A stretch of DNA of 64,000 bases from Cyanophora paradoxa (GCA_004431415.1 QPMI01000416.1:310001-374000), one strand, 5' to 3'; counted from the stretch's first letter, positions 1 through 9,166 are shown. A program made the numbers and translations. The notes: generated from the sequence alone by a model not told the origin.

Positions 1-170
1 GGACGGCGGGCGATCCCAAAGCGTAAACAGGTAATTGCACACGATTATATTCGCCCATTGCTTCTTTTACTAAGAAGGAAAGAAAAATAAACGACTTTCA
101 AGAAGGACATGCAAGATACATGCCTTTCTTATGCATGATCTATGAAAAATAACAATAAACCCATCTCTCT

Positions 171-434
171 TTACATAGGAGCACTCACAGTAATTTCGCT
201 TGCCTTTCGAACAGTCCCCCGATTAAACGCTTGCTCTACAATCGCTTCCTTTGTGAGTGGAATCGGAATTCCAGCAGCAATACACGATTTAACTTCTTTG
301 TCCACAATCTCATCAATCGCGATTCTCGCCCTATTATGAGCAGCATTATCGATCCAATCCTGAACAGAGTAGGCACAGTATTCCATTCCCAGTTTTTCAG
401 TATCAGTTAGAACTACTTGATAGATGTTCGACAT
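171..434 (-). CDS. Small phage-like protein of unknown function
   Basis: An 87-residue ORF with a true ATG at 434 and a stop only 9 bp from the next gene upstream (start side), in the same direction as the fibre genes. The middle (DWIDNAAHNRARIAIDEIV) and end (TKEAIVEQAFNRG) resemble small proteins often found beside tail-fibre genes in marine phages and large DNA viruses, some of which are thought to assist fibre assembly. I do not recognise a defined domain and see no signal peptide or membrane segment. Inferred role: fibre-linked accessory or chaperone. It is the last gene of a four-ORF leftward run (434 back to 5961). Confidence 0.6.
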   Translation of the reverse strand: MSNIYQVVLTDTEKLGMEYCAYSVQDWIDNAAHNRARIAIDEIVDKEVKSCIAAGIPIPLTKEAIVEQAFNRGTVRKASEITVSAPM

Positions 435-443
435 TCTTTTACT

Positions 444-1457
444 TTATGTTGCAGAAATTAATTCACCAGAAAAAATCGTGTAACTCCCGCCATACTCGCC
501 ATATAAACTACCTGTTCTAATATATATTCTAACGGAGTCTCCGGCTACAAGATTTAAATTTACATTGAATAATGCGGGAACATATGCAACACCGACAGCT
601 GTGGAAGCTAGTATTTCAATACTCGATGGATCAGCATTATTAACATGTATTGCAACTTTGGTTTGAACTGTGACGTTTCCAGTAAATGCAGCGAGCATGA
701 ATTTATAATCACCATTAACAGGAGCTGTAAATTTACCTGTCGAAGAATCGAAACAGTTGCCGTGATTTAATATTGTTCGACCATAAGTGGTTATATATGC
801 AGCAGAATTAACTGGTGCAACTAATGCAACAGAAAATCGTGGATGATTAGGAAGTGCAAGATAAGAGTTCGCCCCATTAATTGTAAGACCTTTCCAGTTG
901 TAAGTTCCAGCGACTGCATTCGGTGTTGAATTGGTGGAAGTTTTCACAAATGTAGAAGCGATATTCTCATTATTTCGCTTAATTACTAATTCTGTGTTCG
1001 CCCCAGAATCAATAGTCGTCGTTTTAACTGTCCCAAATGATCCAGCTGTAAGGCTTCCATTGATTGTCGCATTTCCAGTAATTGTCGCATTCCCATTCAC
1101 CCCCAAGCCAGTCCCAATCCATGCCCCACCACTGTAAACTTGAAAAGCCGCGGAATTCCTATCAGCCGGATCGAAAGCTGTTTTATAATCCGCTTGACCT
1201 TCATATAGATTTTCTTTGGTGACCAGCCCCGAAGATATTGCGGGTCGATTCGATACGATCATTTGAGTAGCTTTAACGATTCCACCAGCCTTGTCGGCTC
1301 TGAGTTCTTTGACTCTGAGTATGGAGGTCTCATTGAAAGAATCGGTTTTCGCTGTCTCAGTCGAAGGGAATGACTCGTTTAGATCATATACAGTGTGTTG
1401 CACGTTATGGACAGCACTGGCTGATAAGGAAAACACAGGCGTGAACACAGTCGACAT
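444..1457 (-). CDS. Virion surface-type protein with C-terminal C1q-like domain
   Basis: A 337-residue ORF with ATG at 1457. Roughly residues 205-337 match the C1q/TNF-like jelly-roll fold: FDSSTGKFTAPVNGDYKF is the classic first-strand motif, followed by a GDSVRIYIR strand and a final YTIFSGELI strand. The N-terminal part is rich in short N/G/T/S repeats (NGNATITGNATINGS), like trimeric fibre shafts. Known: C1q-like heads form trimers and bind ligands, and occur on fibres of some giant viruses and phages. Inferred: a receptor-binding fibre tip made from the same transcription run as the long fibre genes upstream. The host ligand cannot be guessed. Confidence 0.75.
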   Translation of the reverse strand: MSTVFTPVFSLSASAVHNVQHTVYDLNESFPSTETAKTDSFNETSILRVKELRADKAGGIVKATQMIVSNRPAISSGLVTKENLYEGQADYKTAFDPADRNSAAFQVYSGGAWIGTGLGVNGNATITGNATINGSLTAGSFGTVKTTTIDSGANTELVIKRNNENIASTFVKTSTNSTPNAVAGTYNWKGLTINGANSYLALPNHPRFSVALVAPVNSAAYITTYGRTILNHGNCFDSSTGKFTAPVNGDYKFMLAAFTGNVTVQTKVAIHVNNADPSSIEILASTAVGVAYVPALFNVNLNLVAGDSVRIYIRTGSLYGEYGGSYTIFSGELISAT

Positions 1458-1477
1458 CTTTTGATTGTTCTTTATTA

Positions 1478-3130
1478 TTACGTGAGAATATTATTGTTTT
1501 GGAGAGGTCCGACAGCAATCCAATGGAGTTTAAGCGTTCTTTCGTTTTGTGGCACATTCGTATAATTGATCGCCGAATAACAAGTAAATATAGCAATCCA
1601 GGTGAATTTATTTTTGAAACCAACACGGTTCCCACTCACAAATTCAGCGGAGATATATATGCTATTGGTGAAATCGACACTCGTTAAAATAATACTGTTT
1701 TCGAGAGTAGCATTAACTATTGGATCACTATAATATGGGGTAGAAAACGTAACGGTTCCTGATGCTGTAAACACTTGCCCTACTGTATAAACTTGATTAG
1801 GTATAACTACATCCGCTGTCCCCTGTTGCACATATGCATTTGGATTTACATAGCTACCGAAATTCGTGAGCAACTCGATGCTGTGATTGTGAGTAGGTGG
1901 CGAAGTAGGTGTGTTAATCAGGTCATCATAATTTCCACTTGTAGCCACAGCATGTAGGTTTGGTGTGTTTATCAGATCATCATAATTTCCACTTGTAGCC
2001 ACAGCATGTAGGTTTGGTGTGTTTATCAGATCATCATAATTTCCACTTGTAGCCACAGCATGTAGGTTTGGTGTGTTTATCAGATCATCATAATTTCCAC
2101 TTGTGGCAACAGCATGTAAATTCGGTTTAGTAAATAATCTATCCCATGTCCCATTGAAAGGTAGTGTAGATTCTGATATAATTACACCTTGATCGATCCA
2201 ACGAGGTATATAGCTTGTGAAATCGGGAGGATTTACAAGATCATAGTAATTTCCTGTGTATGCTACACTACTCCAAGTCGGCTTCTGAATGATATCACTC
2301 CACTTCCCACTGAATCCCGCCGGCACATCTGTAAGCTCCTTATAGCTCACCTTTTGCTTTGGTATAGACAGCTCAATTGGTGAGAATGCACCCGAAAGGC
2401 GATTTTCAGAGGTGAAATACATGAGGTTTTGACTGTTAGGGAAGTCATCCACGACATTAAAGGTGGAATTCGTGGGTAATTCGAGGCGACTGATTGGGGT
2501 GTTTGGATCTAATACATATTCAGCACCAAGGTGGACAACAGGAAATGTTTGATCATTCGGAGTAGTAACAAAGAAATTAGAAGCATGCACATCACCTGCC
2601 ACAGTTCCACCTGTTAGTGGTAAATAATCATGATCGTGTGAATCAGGTGGATAGGTCGATGGGGGATTAACAATATGCTCCCAAAAATGCTTGTGAACAT
2701 TGGGTAATTCGAGTCGACTTATTGGAGTGTTTGGATCTAATACATATTCAGCACCAAGGTGGACAACAGGAAATGTTTGATCATGTGGAGTGTCGACAAA
2801 GAAATTCGGGGCGTGCACATCACCTGTAAGAGTCCCACCTGTAAGAGGTAGATAATTCCCAAGAGCCGACGTTAATTCGGTATCTGTAACATAATCTTCA
2901 AGAATTGCTGCAAGTTCTGTATCATCTACATAGTTTTTGCTTTGGAGGTAATCATCTGTTACCACACCTGAAAGGGTTGTATTGTGTAAGTTTTTCGCCG
3001 CCATTCTCTGATTGACTTCTAAGGCGCCACCTGTTGTTGTTTTAATCCATGCAATCTCGCATTTTCCGTGATCATCTGTGGGTTGTCCCACAACAGGAAG
3101 ATAGTTTACAACTTTCTCCCTTGTGAACAC
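1478..3130 (-). CDS. Tail-fibre-like protein, distal half (downstream of a frame break)
   Basis: A 550-residue ORF ending 20 bp before the C1q-like gene. It carries two LPLTGGT(L/V)(T/A)GDVHA motifs typical of phage tail fibres, two FPVVHLGAEYVLDPNTPISR segments and four copies of an NLHAVATSGNYDDLINTP repeat. The listed ATG at 3130 is internal. The frame stays open to about 3243, and the extra residues match the region before SRPKLVFSRQ in the neighbouring 916-residue ORF. This half and the ORF at 3211-5961 therefore look like one long gene split by a one-base frame change at about 3244. It may be a decayed gene, a sequencing error in a C run, or, less likely, a programmed shift. Confidence 0.75.
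   Translation of the reverse strand: MFTREKVVNYLPVVGQPTDDHGKCEIAWIKTTTGGALEVNQRMAAKNLHNTTLSGVVTDDYLQSKNYVDDTELAAILEDYVTDTELTSALGNYLPLTGGTLTGDVHAPNFFVDTPHDQTFPVVHLGAEYVLDPNTPISRLELPNVHKHFWEHIVNPPSTYPPDSHDHDYLPLTGGTVAGDVHASNFFVTTPNDQTFPVVHLGAEYVLDPNTPISRLELPTNSTFNVVDDFPNSQNLMYFTSENRLSGAFSPIELSIPKQKVSYKELTDVPAGFSGKWSDIIQKPTWSSVAYTGNYYDLVNPPDFTSYIPRWIDQGVIISESTLPFNGTWDRLFTKPNLHAVATSGNYDDLINTPNLHAVATSGNYDDLINTPNLHAVATSGNYDDLINTPNLHAVATSGNYDDLINTPTSPPTHNHSIELLTNFGSYVNPNAYVQQGTADVVIPNQVYTVGQVFTASGTVTFSTPYYSDPIVNATLENSIILTSVDFTNSIYISAEFVSGNRVGFKNKFTWIAIFTCYSAINYTNVPQNERTLKLHWIAVGPLQNNNILT
1912..2127 (-). repeat. Four tandem 54-bp repeats inside the fibre gene
   Basis: Four consecutive copies of a 54-bp unit, three of them virtually identical and the outer ones diverging slightly. 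Each encodes 18 residues of the pattern NLHAVATSGNYDDLINTP. Because the unit length is a multiple of three, copy number can change shaft length without breaking the frame. Similar Y..L.N.P repeats are common in phage fibre shafts. Confidence 0.9.
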
Positions 3131-3210
3131 AATCTTAGGTCTTGCTCCATCATATGCGCTTTGATCCGTTACATTTACTTGAATTGCTGCTGAAAAATCC
3201 GCTTCTTGTC

Positions 3211-5961
3211 CTATTTCTCCTGGGTGATAATTCGTAACATAGATACTGGGAAAGTATCATTTACTCCTACATTGAAATCGCCACTATACACTCCGTTTAC
3301 GATTGGATCCCTGGGTAATCTTACAGCAAGAGTTCCCACCATCGGTGTGCCTGTTTCACCTGTAAACGACCCATTCAGACTAACATAATGATCATTCAAA
3401 AATAGCCTTTCAGGTGTATTAATCGATTGGTAAAGTGTGACCCCATTAAAAACATTTCCGATTGCATTCAATTGCGCAAAAACTGGCTGCTCATCTATTT
3501 CCTCCCATGGGTGCCTGTGGTTACTATTGGTAATCTCTGAATAATCATGAGTGTGTGAATCAGGTGGGAAGGTTAACGGAGGATTTGTGATATGCTCCCA
3601 TAAATGAGTATGGGCGAAATCTGTGATTTGAGATTTTGTGTGAGTATGGTCAAAATCTGTGATTTGCGATTTTGTGTGAGTATGGTCAAAATCTGTAATA
3701 TCTGCTTTTGTGTGTTTTTGTTTTGCTAACCAATCTAAGACAACATTCGAAGTAGGATGATGTGGAAGGTTTGCTTCAATATTCACAGTTAAGTAGTCGA
3801 CTATTAAATTACTTCCATAAATATTACTTGCCCATAGATTACTTGCCCATAGGTTACTTGTCCATATGTTACTTGCTGAAATGTTACTGGTATAAATGTT
3901 ACTTGTGACTGTAAGGTTTGTGTCGTTTTTGATAACAAATAAAGAAAATATATTAGTAAGTTCGCCTTCATCAATGTATCCTTGATGTTCTAAATAATCT
4001 TCCGTTACCACTCTCGAAATATCTTCATTGTGTATGTTTTTGGCGCTTGCTCTTTGATTGATTTCTAATAAACCTTCACCAACACCACCGTTATAATTTG
4101 TTTTTATCCATGCTACCTCACATCTTCTGTAATCATCACGATCTCCTATAAAAGTATTTGGTAAAAGACGCTGCCGACTAAATACTAATTTCGGTCTCGA
4201 TTGGTCAAAATCGCTTACATCTGTTACATTAATTTGCATTGCGGCATCTTTGATATCATAACTATTTGGATCTAATGGAAGTGACGGTATCGGAGGTAAT
4301 ACATCTGTCATCGGGATATCCTCAGGGTAGAAGCTTGTTAAATAAATTCCGGGTTTCGTCTCATATAAACCAAAATTACCATTGATTGGTAAAATCCCCT
4401 CTCTTCTGGGTGGTCTAATGTATAATTCGGCTTCCATTCCTGTGCCTGCTTCTATTCCCATGCGATTAAGGTAGTGGTCATTTAATTGTAATCTTTCTTC
4501 TATGTTAATATTTCTATAAAGACTTACACCATGTTGAAAATCTGTTAATACATTTCCTGCGGATGCGAAAGTAGGTTGCTCATCGATTTCGTCCCAATTA
4601 TGCCTATGGTCTTCTGGTGGAAATTCAGTAGGTATGTTATCTAAATCTTCCCAATTGTGCCTATGCTCTGTGGGCGGAAATCTTTCCGGTTTGTTTAAAA
4701 TGTCTTCCCATTCGTGTTCGTGTGGATCTGGTGGAAATGTTTCGGGTTTGTTAATAATATCCCTCCAATCTACGGTAAAATCGAAAAAACCCGGCTGTAA
4801 TCCGTCTGGTAATAACTCTTCATCTGGTATATGTGGTTGTTCGTAATCTATGTTAGGTGGATTTAATCCATCTGGTAAAAGTTGTTCATCGAAAGGTTCG
4901 TAACGATCATATAACATATGGTTAGGATCAAATCCATCCGGCAATTCTTCCACGTCTTCACATTCTTTATGTTCGAGAGGTATAACATTAATATCTGGTG
5001 CTAAGAGTTCCTCAGCGGGCGGTTTGTAATCTTTAAAAACTGGTTTATTATAAACTTTTTCCCAACTAACTAAATGTTGCCCAAACGCTACCGTCTCATC
5101 CGCTGTGTATTCTCTACCGGGTTGTTTCTTTGGTGTAAGATCTGGTGGATCCCATGGTAGTGGAAATGGAACCGGAGTAGGTCCGTAATGCTCTATGATT
5201 TCTCTTATGGTCTTTTCACTAACGAGCCGCTCCCCATTTGCATAAACATTACTACCATGAATATTTCGCCATTGTCGGGTTCTAATTCCAAGGTCTTTGG
5301 TGTTTGTCTTCAAAGGTAAAAGGTGGCGATCCATTTCGACAAGATCAGGATGTAAATGTATAGCTACTGGTTGACTGGGACTACTGTCGACTGTGATCGA
5401 ATCCTTTTCTTTGGAAGTATCCGGTGGAAGAGTGAAACCAAACAGTGCATTAGTGTTTGAATTGTTGACAATGTCCTTTGGGTAAACATTGTTGGTGTGG
5501 CGAATCTGATTCTCTTCACCATGTGGTGCAATTTGCAATATTTCAGGGATTTGTGCTATCGAATTTGATCCTTCATTATAGATCCGTAAACCGCTACGAT
5601 GAACTCCCTTCTCATCCTGGACATTAAAAACCAAACGTCCGCTATCGTAACGTGTGGGAATATCGGGATGCGTTCCACTTGCTTTAAGTTTCCGTGGTCT
5701 CCTTCTTGTTGCCTTGATCTCCGCAACCGTATTTTTTTTTACATTCCCCAAACTGAAAGCTATACTTACATCTTCTTTCTCTGGGTCTGTTTGATTCACC
5801 GTTAAAGCATGAATTCTGGGATACGTCTTACTGGGTTTATCGGCGCTCTGATCAATTGACGCCGACCCTTTAATGGTGATATTATCAAAGTTAACATGTT
5901 TAGTGTTTCCTTTACCACTACCTGTTATGGTTTGTAAATTTGCTGGATAATTGAAACTCAT
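3211..5961 (-). CDS. Long tail-fibre-like protein, proximal part
   Basis: A 916-residue ORF with ATG at 5961. It contains many fibre-shaft motifs: W..I.(N/D).P followed by FPP..H.H (about residues 380-480 and 790-830), a run of SN(I/L)(W/Y) repeats near residue 680, and a tandem HTHTKSQITDF repeat near residue 750. Histidine-rich HTH/HRH steps like these coordinate metal in phage fibres. The C-terminus runs into a stop at 3211 only because of a frame change near 3244; the next frame carries the natural continuation. Start sites of this gene and the patatin gene are back to back, 49 bp apart. Inferred: main fibre shaft of the virus. Confidence 0.8.
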   Translation of the reverse strand: MSFNYPANLQTITGSGKGNTKHVNFDNITIKGSASIDQSADKPSKTYPRIHALTVNQTDPEKEDVSIAFSLGNVKKNTVAEIKATRRRPRKLKASGTHPDIPTRYDSGRLVFNVQDEKGVHRSGLRIYNEGSNSIAQIPEILQIAPHGEENQIRHTNNVYPKDIVNNSNTNALFGFTLPPDTSKEKDSITVDSSPSQPVAIHLHPDLVEMDRHLLPLKTNTKDLGIRTRQWRNIHGSNVYANGERLVSEKTIREIIEHYGPTPVPFPLPWDPPDLTPKKQPGREYTADETVAFGQHLVSWEKVYNKPVFKDYKPPAEELLAPDINVIPLEHKECEDVEELPDGFDPNHMLYDRYEPFDEQLLPDGLNPPNIDYEQPHIPDEELLPDGLQPGFFDFTVDWRDIINKPETFPPDPHEHEWEDILNKPERFPPTEHRHNWEDLDNIPTEFPPEDHRHNWDEIDEQPTFASAGNVLTDFQHGVSLYRNINIEERLQLNDHYLNRMGIEAGTGMEAELYIRPPRREGILPINGNFGLYETKPGIYLTSFYPEDIPMTDVLPPIPSLPLDPNSYDIKDAAMQINVTDVSDFDQSRPKLVFSRQRLLPNTFIGDRDDYRRCEVAWIKTNYNGGVGEGLLEINQRASAKNIHNEDISRVVTEDYLEHQGYIDEGELTNIFSLFVIKNDTNLTVTSNIYTSNISASNIWTSNLWASNLWASNIYGSNLIVDYLTVNIEANLPHHPTSNVVLDWLAKQKHTKADITDFDHTHTKSQITDFDHTHTKSQITDFAHTHLWEHITNPPLTFPPDSHTHDYSEITNSNHRHPWEEIDEQPVFAQLNAIGNVFNGVTLYQSINTPERLFLNDHYVSLNGSFTGETGTPMVGTLAVRLPRDPIVNGVYSGDFNVGVNDTFPVSMLRIITQEK

Positions 5962-6010
5962 CCCTGGTTACTCTAATAATAGAGATTTATTAAATTTCAA
6001 TAAAGTAAAG
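5962..6010. promoter_or_regulatory. AT-rich divergent intergenic region
   Basis: The only spacer between the leftward fibre run and the rightward patatin gene. It is very AT-rich with a TCTA-containing stretch (ctctaataatag). It must hold promoters for both directions if both are transcribed. A TCTA core in AT-rich context is known for late promoters of Cafeteria roenbergensis virus and mavirus; a link here is only suggestive. Confidence 0.35.
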
Positions 6011-6382
6011 ATGCCTTTAAAGGTCGTTTTAGCTTTGTCTGGCGGCGGCGCACGTGGTATTATCATAACAAGGTTGTTAAAAGAAATAGAAACAAGAACA
6101 GGTAAACGCGTTATTGATTTGGTCGATCTTGTAAGTGGAACGTCCACAGGCGGTATTATTGCTATTGGTCTCAATGTGAAAAATCCCGAATTTCCCGATG
6201 AACCTAAATTAACAGCTACCGACCTTCATAATACTTACCTATATCATCTCCCATTGATCTTTGCGAATCCACGGAATATCATAGAGAATGCACTTTTTAA
6301 TACTAAATACGATGTATCACCATTAGAAACCGCTATTTTCTCTGTGACTGGGGAAGCTCTCATTACGAGGGGATGTGTCTAA
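6011..6382 (+). CDS. Patatin-like phospholipase, N-terminal catalytic part (broken)
   Basis: The first true ATG is at 6011. The protein opens with the oxyanion-hole motif SGGGARG and then has the nucleophile elbow GTSTGG, both hallmarks of patatin-family acyl hydrolases (Ser-Asp dyad). The frame stops at 6382. The matching catalytic Asp motif (DGAISGNNNP) lies in the overlapping ORF starting at 6373 in another frame. The distance between the Ser and Asp motifs is clearly shorter than in typical patatins, and the usual ATSAAP-like segment is not seen. Inferred: the gene has a frame change and probably an internal deletion, so activity is doubtful. Patatin-like lipases could aid membrane entry or lipid remodelling. 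Confidence 0.8.
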   Translation: MPLKVVLALSGGGARGIIITRLLKEIETRTGKRVIDLVDLVSGTSTGGIIAIGLNVKNPEFPDEPKLTATDLHNTYLYHLPLIFANPRNIIENALFNTKYDVSPLETAIFSVTGEALITRGCV

Positions 6383-7395
6383 TTGATGGTGCGATATCAG
6401 GTAACAATAACCCAAGTGTTTGTGGTTACAGTCACGCAAAAAAGATTTATGATAACGACGACGATATTATAGTTATTAGCATATCATGTGGTGAGGTTAA
6501 CGAAACCGACGCACCAAATGTGGGTTACTCTTACGAAAGTGTGAATACCTGGGGAATTCTATCATGGATTGCTTCCACATCAGGAAGTCCATTAATCAAT
6601 ATGCTAATGGCTGCAAGTGAATTATCGGCTCTTGAAAAGATGCATGAGTTTTTACCATATAATGATGACCAAGGATACGCGCGATACTACCGTATCTCTG
6701 TGCCGCTCCCGAAAGATATCTTAAATTCTCTCGATGATACTTCAAAGATTCCGGACATGATCGCGGCGACTGAAACGTATATACAAGCAAACGACGCCAT
6801 GATAAATCGACTCTGTGAGTTACTTGTTACAAATTATGAGATTAAGAACCCTATCAGATCTTATGTATCATCCACTCTTAATAACATACCTCCTATCGAT
6901 GCTAATTGGTATCTTCTATCGGATAATGCGTTTACCGCTTCTTCTGCAAAATTCGGAAAAGAGGCATTTAAAGCCCGCCCATCATTAACTGGATGGGAAG
7001 CGAATGCATCCGCCATAAACGGAATATGGGAAACGCCAACTGAATATTTGCAAATTGCTTTTCCATATACATATGAAATCGCTTCTATAATTGCATATGG
7101 ATCAGGTATAACGACTGCGTTTATTAAGACTTTTAATGTTGCGACATCGCAAGATGGTTTAACATGGTCATTTATCAAATATGAGGGTGTAAATAGAATG
7201 TTTGTATGTGAGAATATAAATAATGCTAATAATTCTGGGGATGTATCATATGCTATGGGGTTCCCACTTTCGGTAAATGATGTATTTTACATAGGTTATC
7301 CATTGAGAACACGATATATTCGAATTTATCCATTAGTATATATAAATGCTCCGACTATGAGAGTCGATGTGTCAGGCGCATTTATTAGAAATTAG
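6373..7395 (+). CDS. Patatin C-terminal part fused to F5/8 type C (discoidin-like) domain
   Basis: A 340-residue ORF overlapping the previous one by 10 bp in a different frame. Near its start LIDGAISGNNNPS is the patatin Asp motif with the usual NNP. About residues 180-340 look like an F5/8C (discoidin) beta-sandwich: YLQIAFPYTYEIASIIAYG, then FNVATSQDGLTWSF, then RTRYIRIYP, the standard three blocks of that family. Discoidin domains bind glycans or phospholipids. Inferred: a lipase with a surface-binding module, perhaps virion-associated. The stop overlaps the convergent integrase stop by 4 bp. The break means it may no longer be expressed as one protein. Confidence 0.75.
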   Translation: MCLIDGAISGNNNPSVCGYSHAKKIYDNDDDIIVISISCGEVNETDAPNVGYSYESVNTWGILSWIASTSGSPLINMLMAASELSALEKMHEFLPYNDDQGYARYYRISVPLPKDILNSLDDTSKIPDMIAATETYIQANDAMINRLCELLVTNYEIKNPIRSYVSSTLNNIPPIDANWYLLSDNAFTASSAKFGKEAFKARPSLTGWEANASAINGIWETPTEYLQIAFPYTYEIASIIAYGSGITTAFIKTFNVATSQDGLTWSFIKYEGVNRMFVCENINNANNSGDVSYAMGFPLSVNDVFYIGYPLRTRYIRIYPLVYINAPTMRVDVSGAFIRN

Positions 7396-8732
7396 AGCTT
7401 TTCAGTTCCATTTATTGTAAGTTTCTTTAATTCTCTTATAACTTTACTTTTTTTCTTTAATCTGGCTTGTAATAGCGGTTCTTCTGGGACATCATCCGCT
7501 TTTTCGATGCCTTCCTTACGTATTGCCGAATCTATCCGAGCTTCTTCTTTGGCTTGTTCTAATGCATCACCTGTGGGCGCCTCATGATACTCTACACCTT
7601 TGATAGGTAACAGTTCGTGGAAAGCAAACCTTCCATCGACCAATTCGCCATTAGGATTTCGTAACCGAAACTTAAAACCCTCCCTACCCTCGACAGTATA
7701 AACGATTCGCGACCAATTGACACCCTGTTTAGCGAATGGGTTCTTTTCTATTCTCACCCGCACAAACATACCCTTTTGAATACCGTCTAAGTAAGCCATC
7801 GACTTCTTAAACTTCTCATCTTCTAAACCTATGATCTCTCTATAATGCTCATCTGTGGTTTCTGCGGGTTTCCTCTTAGTCGCTGAATGAACAGTATGGT
7901 TATAATTATACTCAATGTCACCCAATACATCAAAGAATCGCGCCGTGTTATTCGCTATGCAATAGTTCGTAATAAGCCGTTTGATCTGTTTGTTAAACGC
8001 TTCAATTCTACCCTGACTCCGATGATCTGCGACATCGCTAATCTGATGGTCGATGAACTTCTTAGCAAGATAGTTAGTAAACATAGTATTAGTAAATTCG
8101 CTACCGCTATCACTTTGGACGCGTGCAATAGGTCGTGGCACTCTCTTTTGTAGCTGTTCGAATGCGGCAAGAGTCGTAATAGCGCTCTTATCTCTCATCG
8201 GAATAATATAACCTGTTCTAAGTGTTGATTCCATAGCCGACATAAACGTATCATATCCGTCATTTTGCTTCTTATAAGCCGGGAAAAACAGAAGATCAAT
8301 AACATAGGTATCGAGAGGCTGCCTAATTGGTATCATCGGGTCTCTCTTTCTGGAAAGAGTCGGCGCGTTAATCTGAACGACTTCCTGTTTATCATACCAT
8401 TCCCTCATCTTCTTATAGTCTTCATCTGGTAACTCCTTCCTCATCGCTCCGAAACCCTTGTAACCGGTGCGCGGATCGTAAAACTTCTTAGCTATCTTAG
8501 ATTCTTTTGTTACAGTCTCAGTAGGCAATGCCTCCGGGATCAGTTCTTTAACTATCTCAGACTTCTTTAAAATTCGTGTGTTTTTCTGTTCTATCGGAAT
8601 GGTTATAGGTAGCATGTTACCCTGATCTTCTTTCATGCTCTTCTTTACGATCTTAGGAATGGGTCTTAATCCTATCTGTGCGGAAGGCATCTTTACCTTA
8701 TTTCCGTAATTTAATTTTTCTATATAATTCAT
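7392..8732 (-). CDS. Retroviral-type (rve) DD35E integrase
   Basis: The catalytic core shows Asp in TYVIDLLFFP, Asp in VQSDSGSEF and Glu in QGRIEAFNK, with exactly 35 residues between the second Asp and the Glu. This DD35E spacing is that of retroviral, Maverick/Polinton and mavirus integrases. After the core, MFVRVRIEKNPFAKQ and following residues look like an SH3-like C-terminal domain. The N-terminal 120 residues are basic; no clear HHCC zinc finger is seen. The frame is open to 8816, but the ATG at 8732 avoids overlap with the opposite gene. Function: cuts and joins element ends into host DNA. The core residues are intact, so the enzyme could be functional. Confidence 0.9.
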   Translation of the reverse strand: MNYIEKLNYGNKVKMPSAQIGLRPIPKIVKKSMKEDQGNMLPITIPIEQKNTRILKKSEIVKELIPEALPTETVTKESKIAKKFYDPRTGYKGFGAMRKELPDEDYKKMREWYDKQEVVQINAPTLSRKRDPMIPIRQPLDTYVIDLLFFPAYKKQNDGYDTFMSAMESTLRTGYIIPMRDKSAITTLAAFEQLQKRVPRPIARVQSDSGSEFTNTMFTNYLAKKFIDHQISDVADHRSQGRIEAFNKQIKRLITNYCIANNTARFFDVLGDIEYNYNHTVHSATKRKPAETTDEHYREIIGLEDEKFKKSMAYLDGIQKGMFVRVRIEKNPFAKQGVNWSRIVYTVEGREGFKFRLRNPNGELVDGRFAFHELLPIKGVEYHEAPTGDALEQAKEEARIDSAIRKEGIEKADDVPEEPLLQARLKKKSKVIRELKKLTINGTEKL

Positions 8733-8734
8733 AA

Positions 8735-9166
8735 ATGAAGCGTCCCGCAAGCGAGACTCGGCAAGCGCCCCATCGGGGCTTCCATGTGATGTTAGATTAC
8801 AAGTTTTCGAGTCCACTAATTACGGGAGTGGACAACTTAGAGACCACAACGAAATGGTTAATGCACTTTTTACAAGATATTATACAAGAGCAAGGTATAC
8901 GAGTAGTTCACAAGCATTACGAGATTTTCGATGGTGGTCTTTCACCTCCTGGTTTTACATTAGTTCTCCTATTAGATGAGAGTCATTGCACCGCTCATTG
9001 TTACTCAGACGAGGGCATGTTAGCAATCGATATATTCAGTTGCGGAAGGGAAGCGGAGCGAAAGACATGTAATATATCATCGTTAATAGAAGAGAGGATA
9101 ATAGGTATCTTTGGTGGATCTCCACATACGGAGAGACATAAAGTATCGAGATTTCCGACACGGTAA
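8735..9166 (+). CDS. speD: S-adenosylmethionine decarboxylase-like protein (SpeD family)
   Basis: A 143-residue ORF of normal bacterial SpeD length. HVMLDYKF matches the N-terminal strand (usually HLL.D), and DESHCTAHCYSDEG followed by AIDIFSCG matches the SpeD core: the Ser of ESH is the self-cleavage site that becomes pyruvoyl, with the conserved His and the Cys of the F.CG motif also present. The enzyme makes decarboxylated AdoMet, the aminopropyl donor for spermidine. Its ATG (8735) lies two bases from the integrase ATG (8732) on the other strand, so either each promoter lies inside the other gene or the true start is the ATG at 8789. Related AdoMet-decarboxylase-fold enzymes with other amino-acid substrates exist, so the substrate is not certain. 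Confidence 0.8.
   Translation: MKRPASETRQAPHRGFHVMLDYKFSSPLITGVDNLETTTKWLMHFLQDIIQEQGIRVVHKHYEIFDGGLSPPGFTLVLLLDESHCTAHCYSDEGMLAIDIFSCGREAERKTCNISSLIEERIIGIFGGSPHTERHKVSRFPTR

Noticed and set aside
142-339. 65-residue + strand ORF in the viral element
   Set aside because: Antisense to the 87-residue viral gene, which has the better start, spacing and phage-like sequence.
1912-2127. Possible CRISPR array
   Set aside because: The 54-bp repeats have no spacers and encode in-frame fibre repeats.
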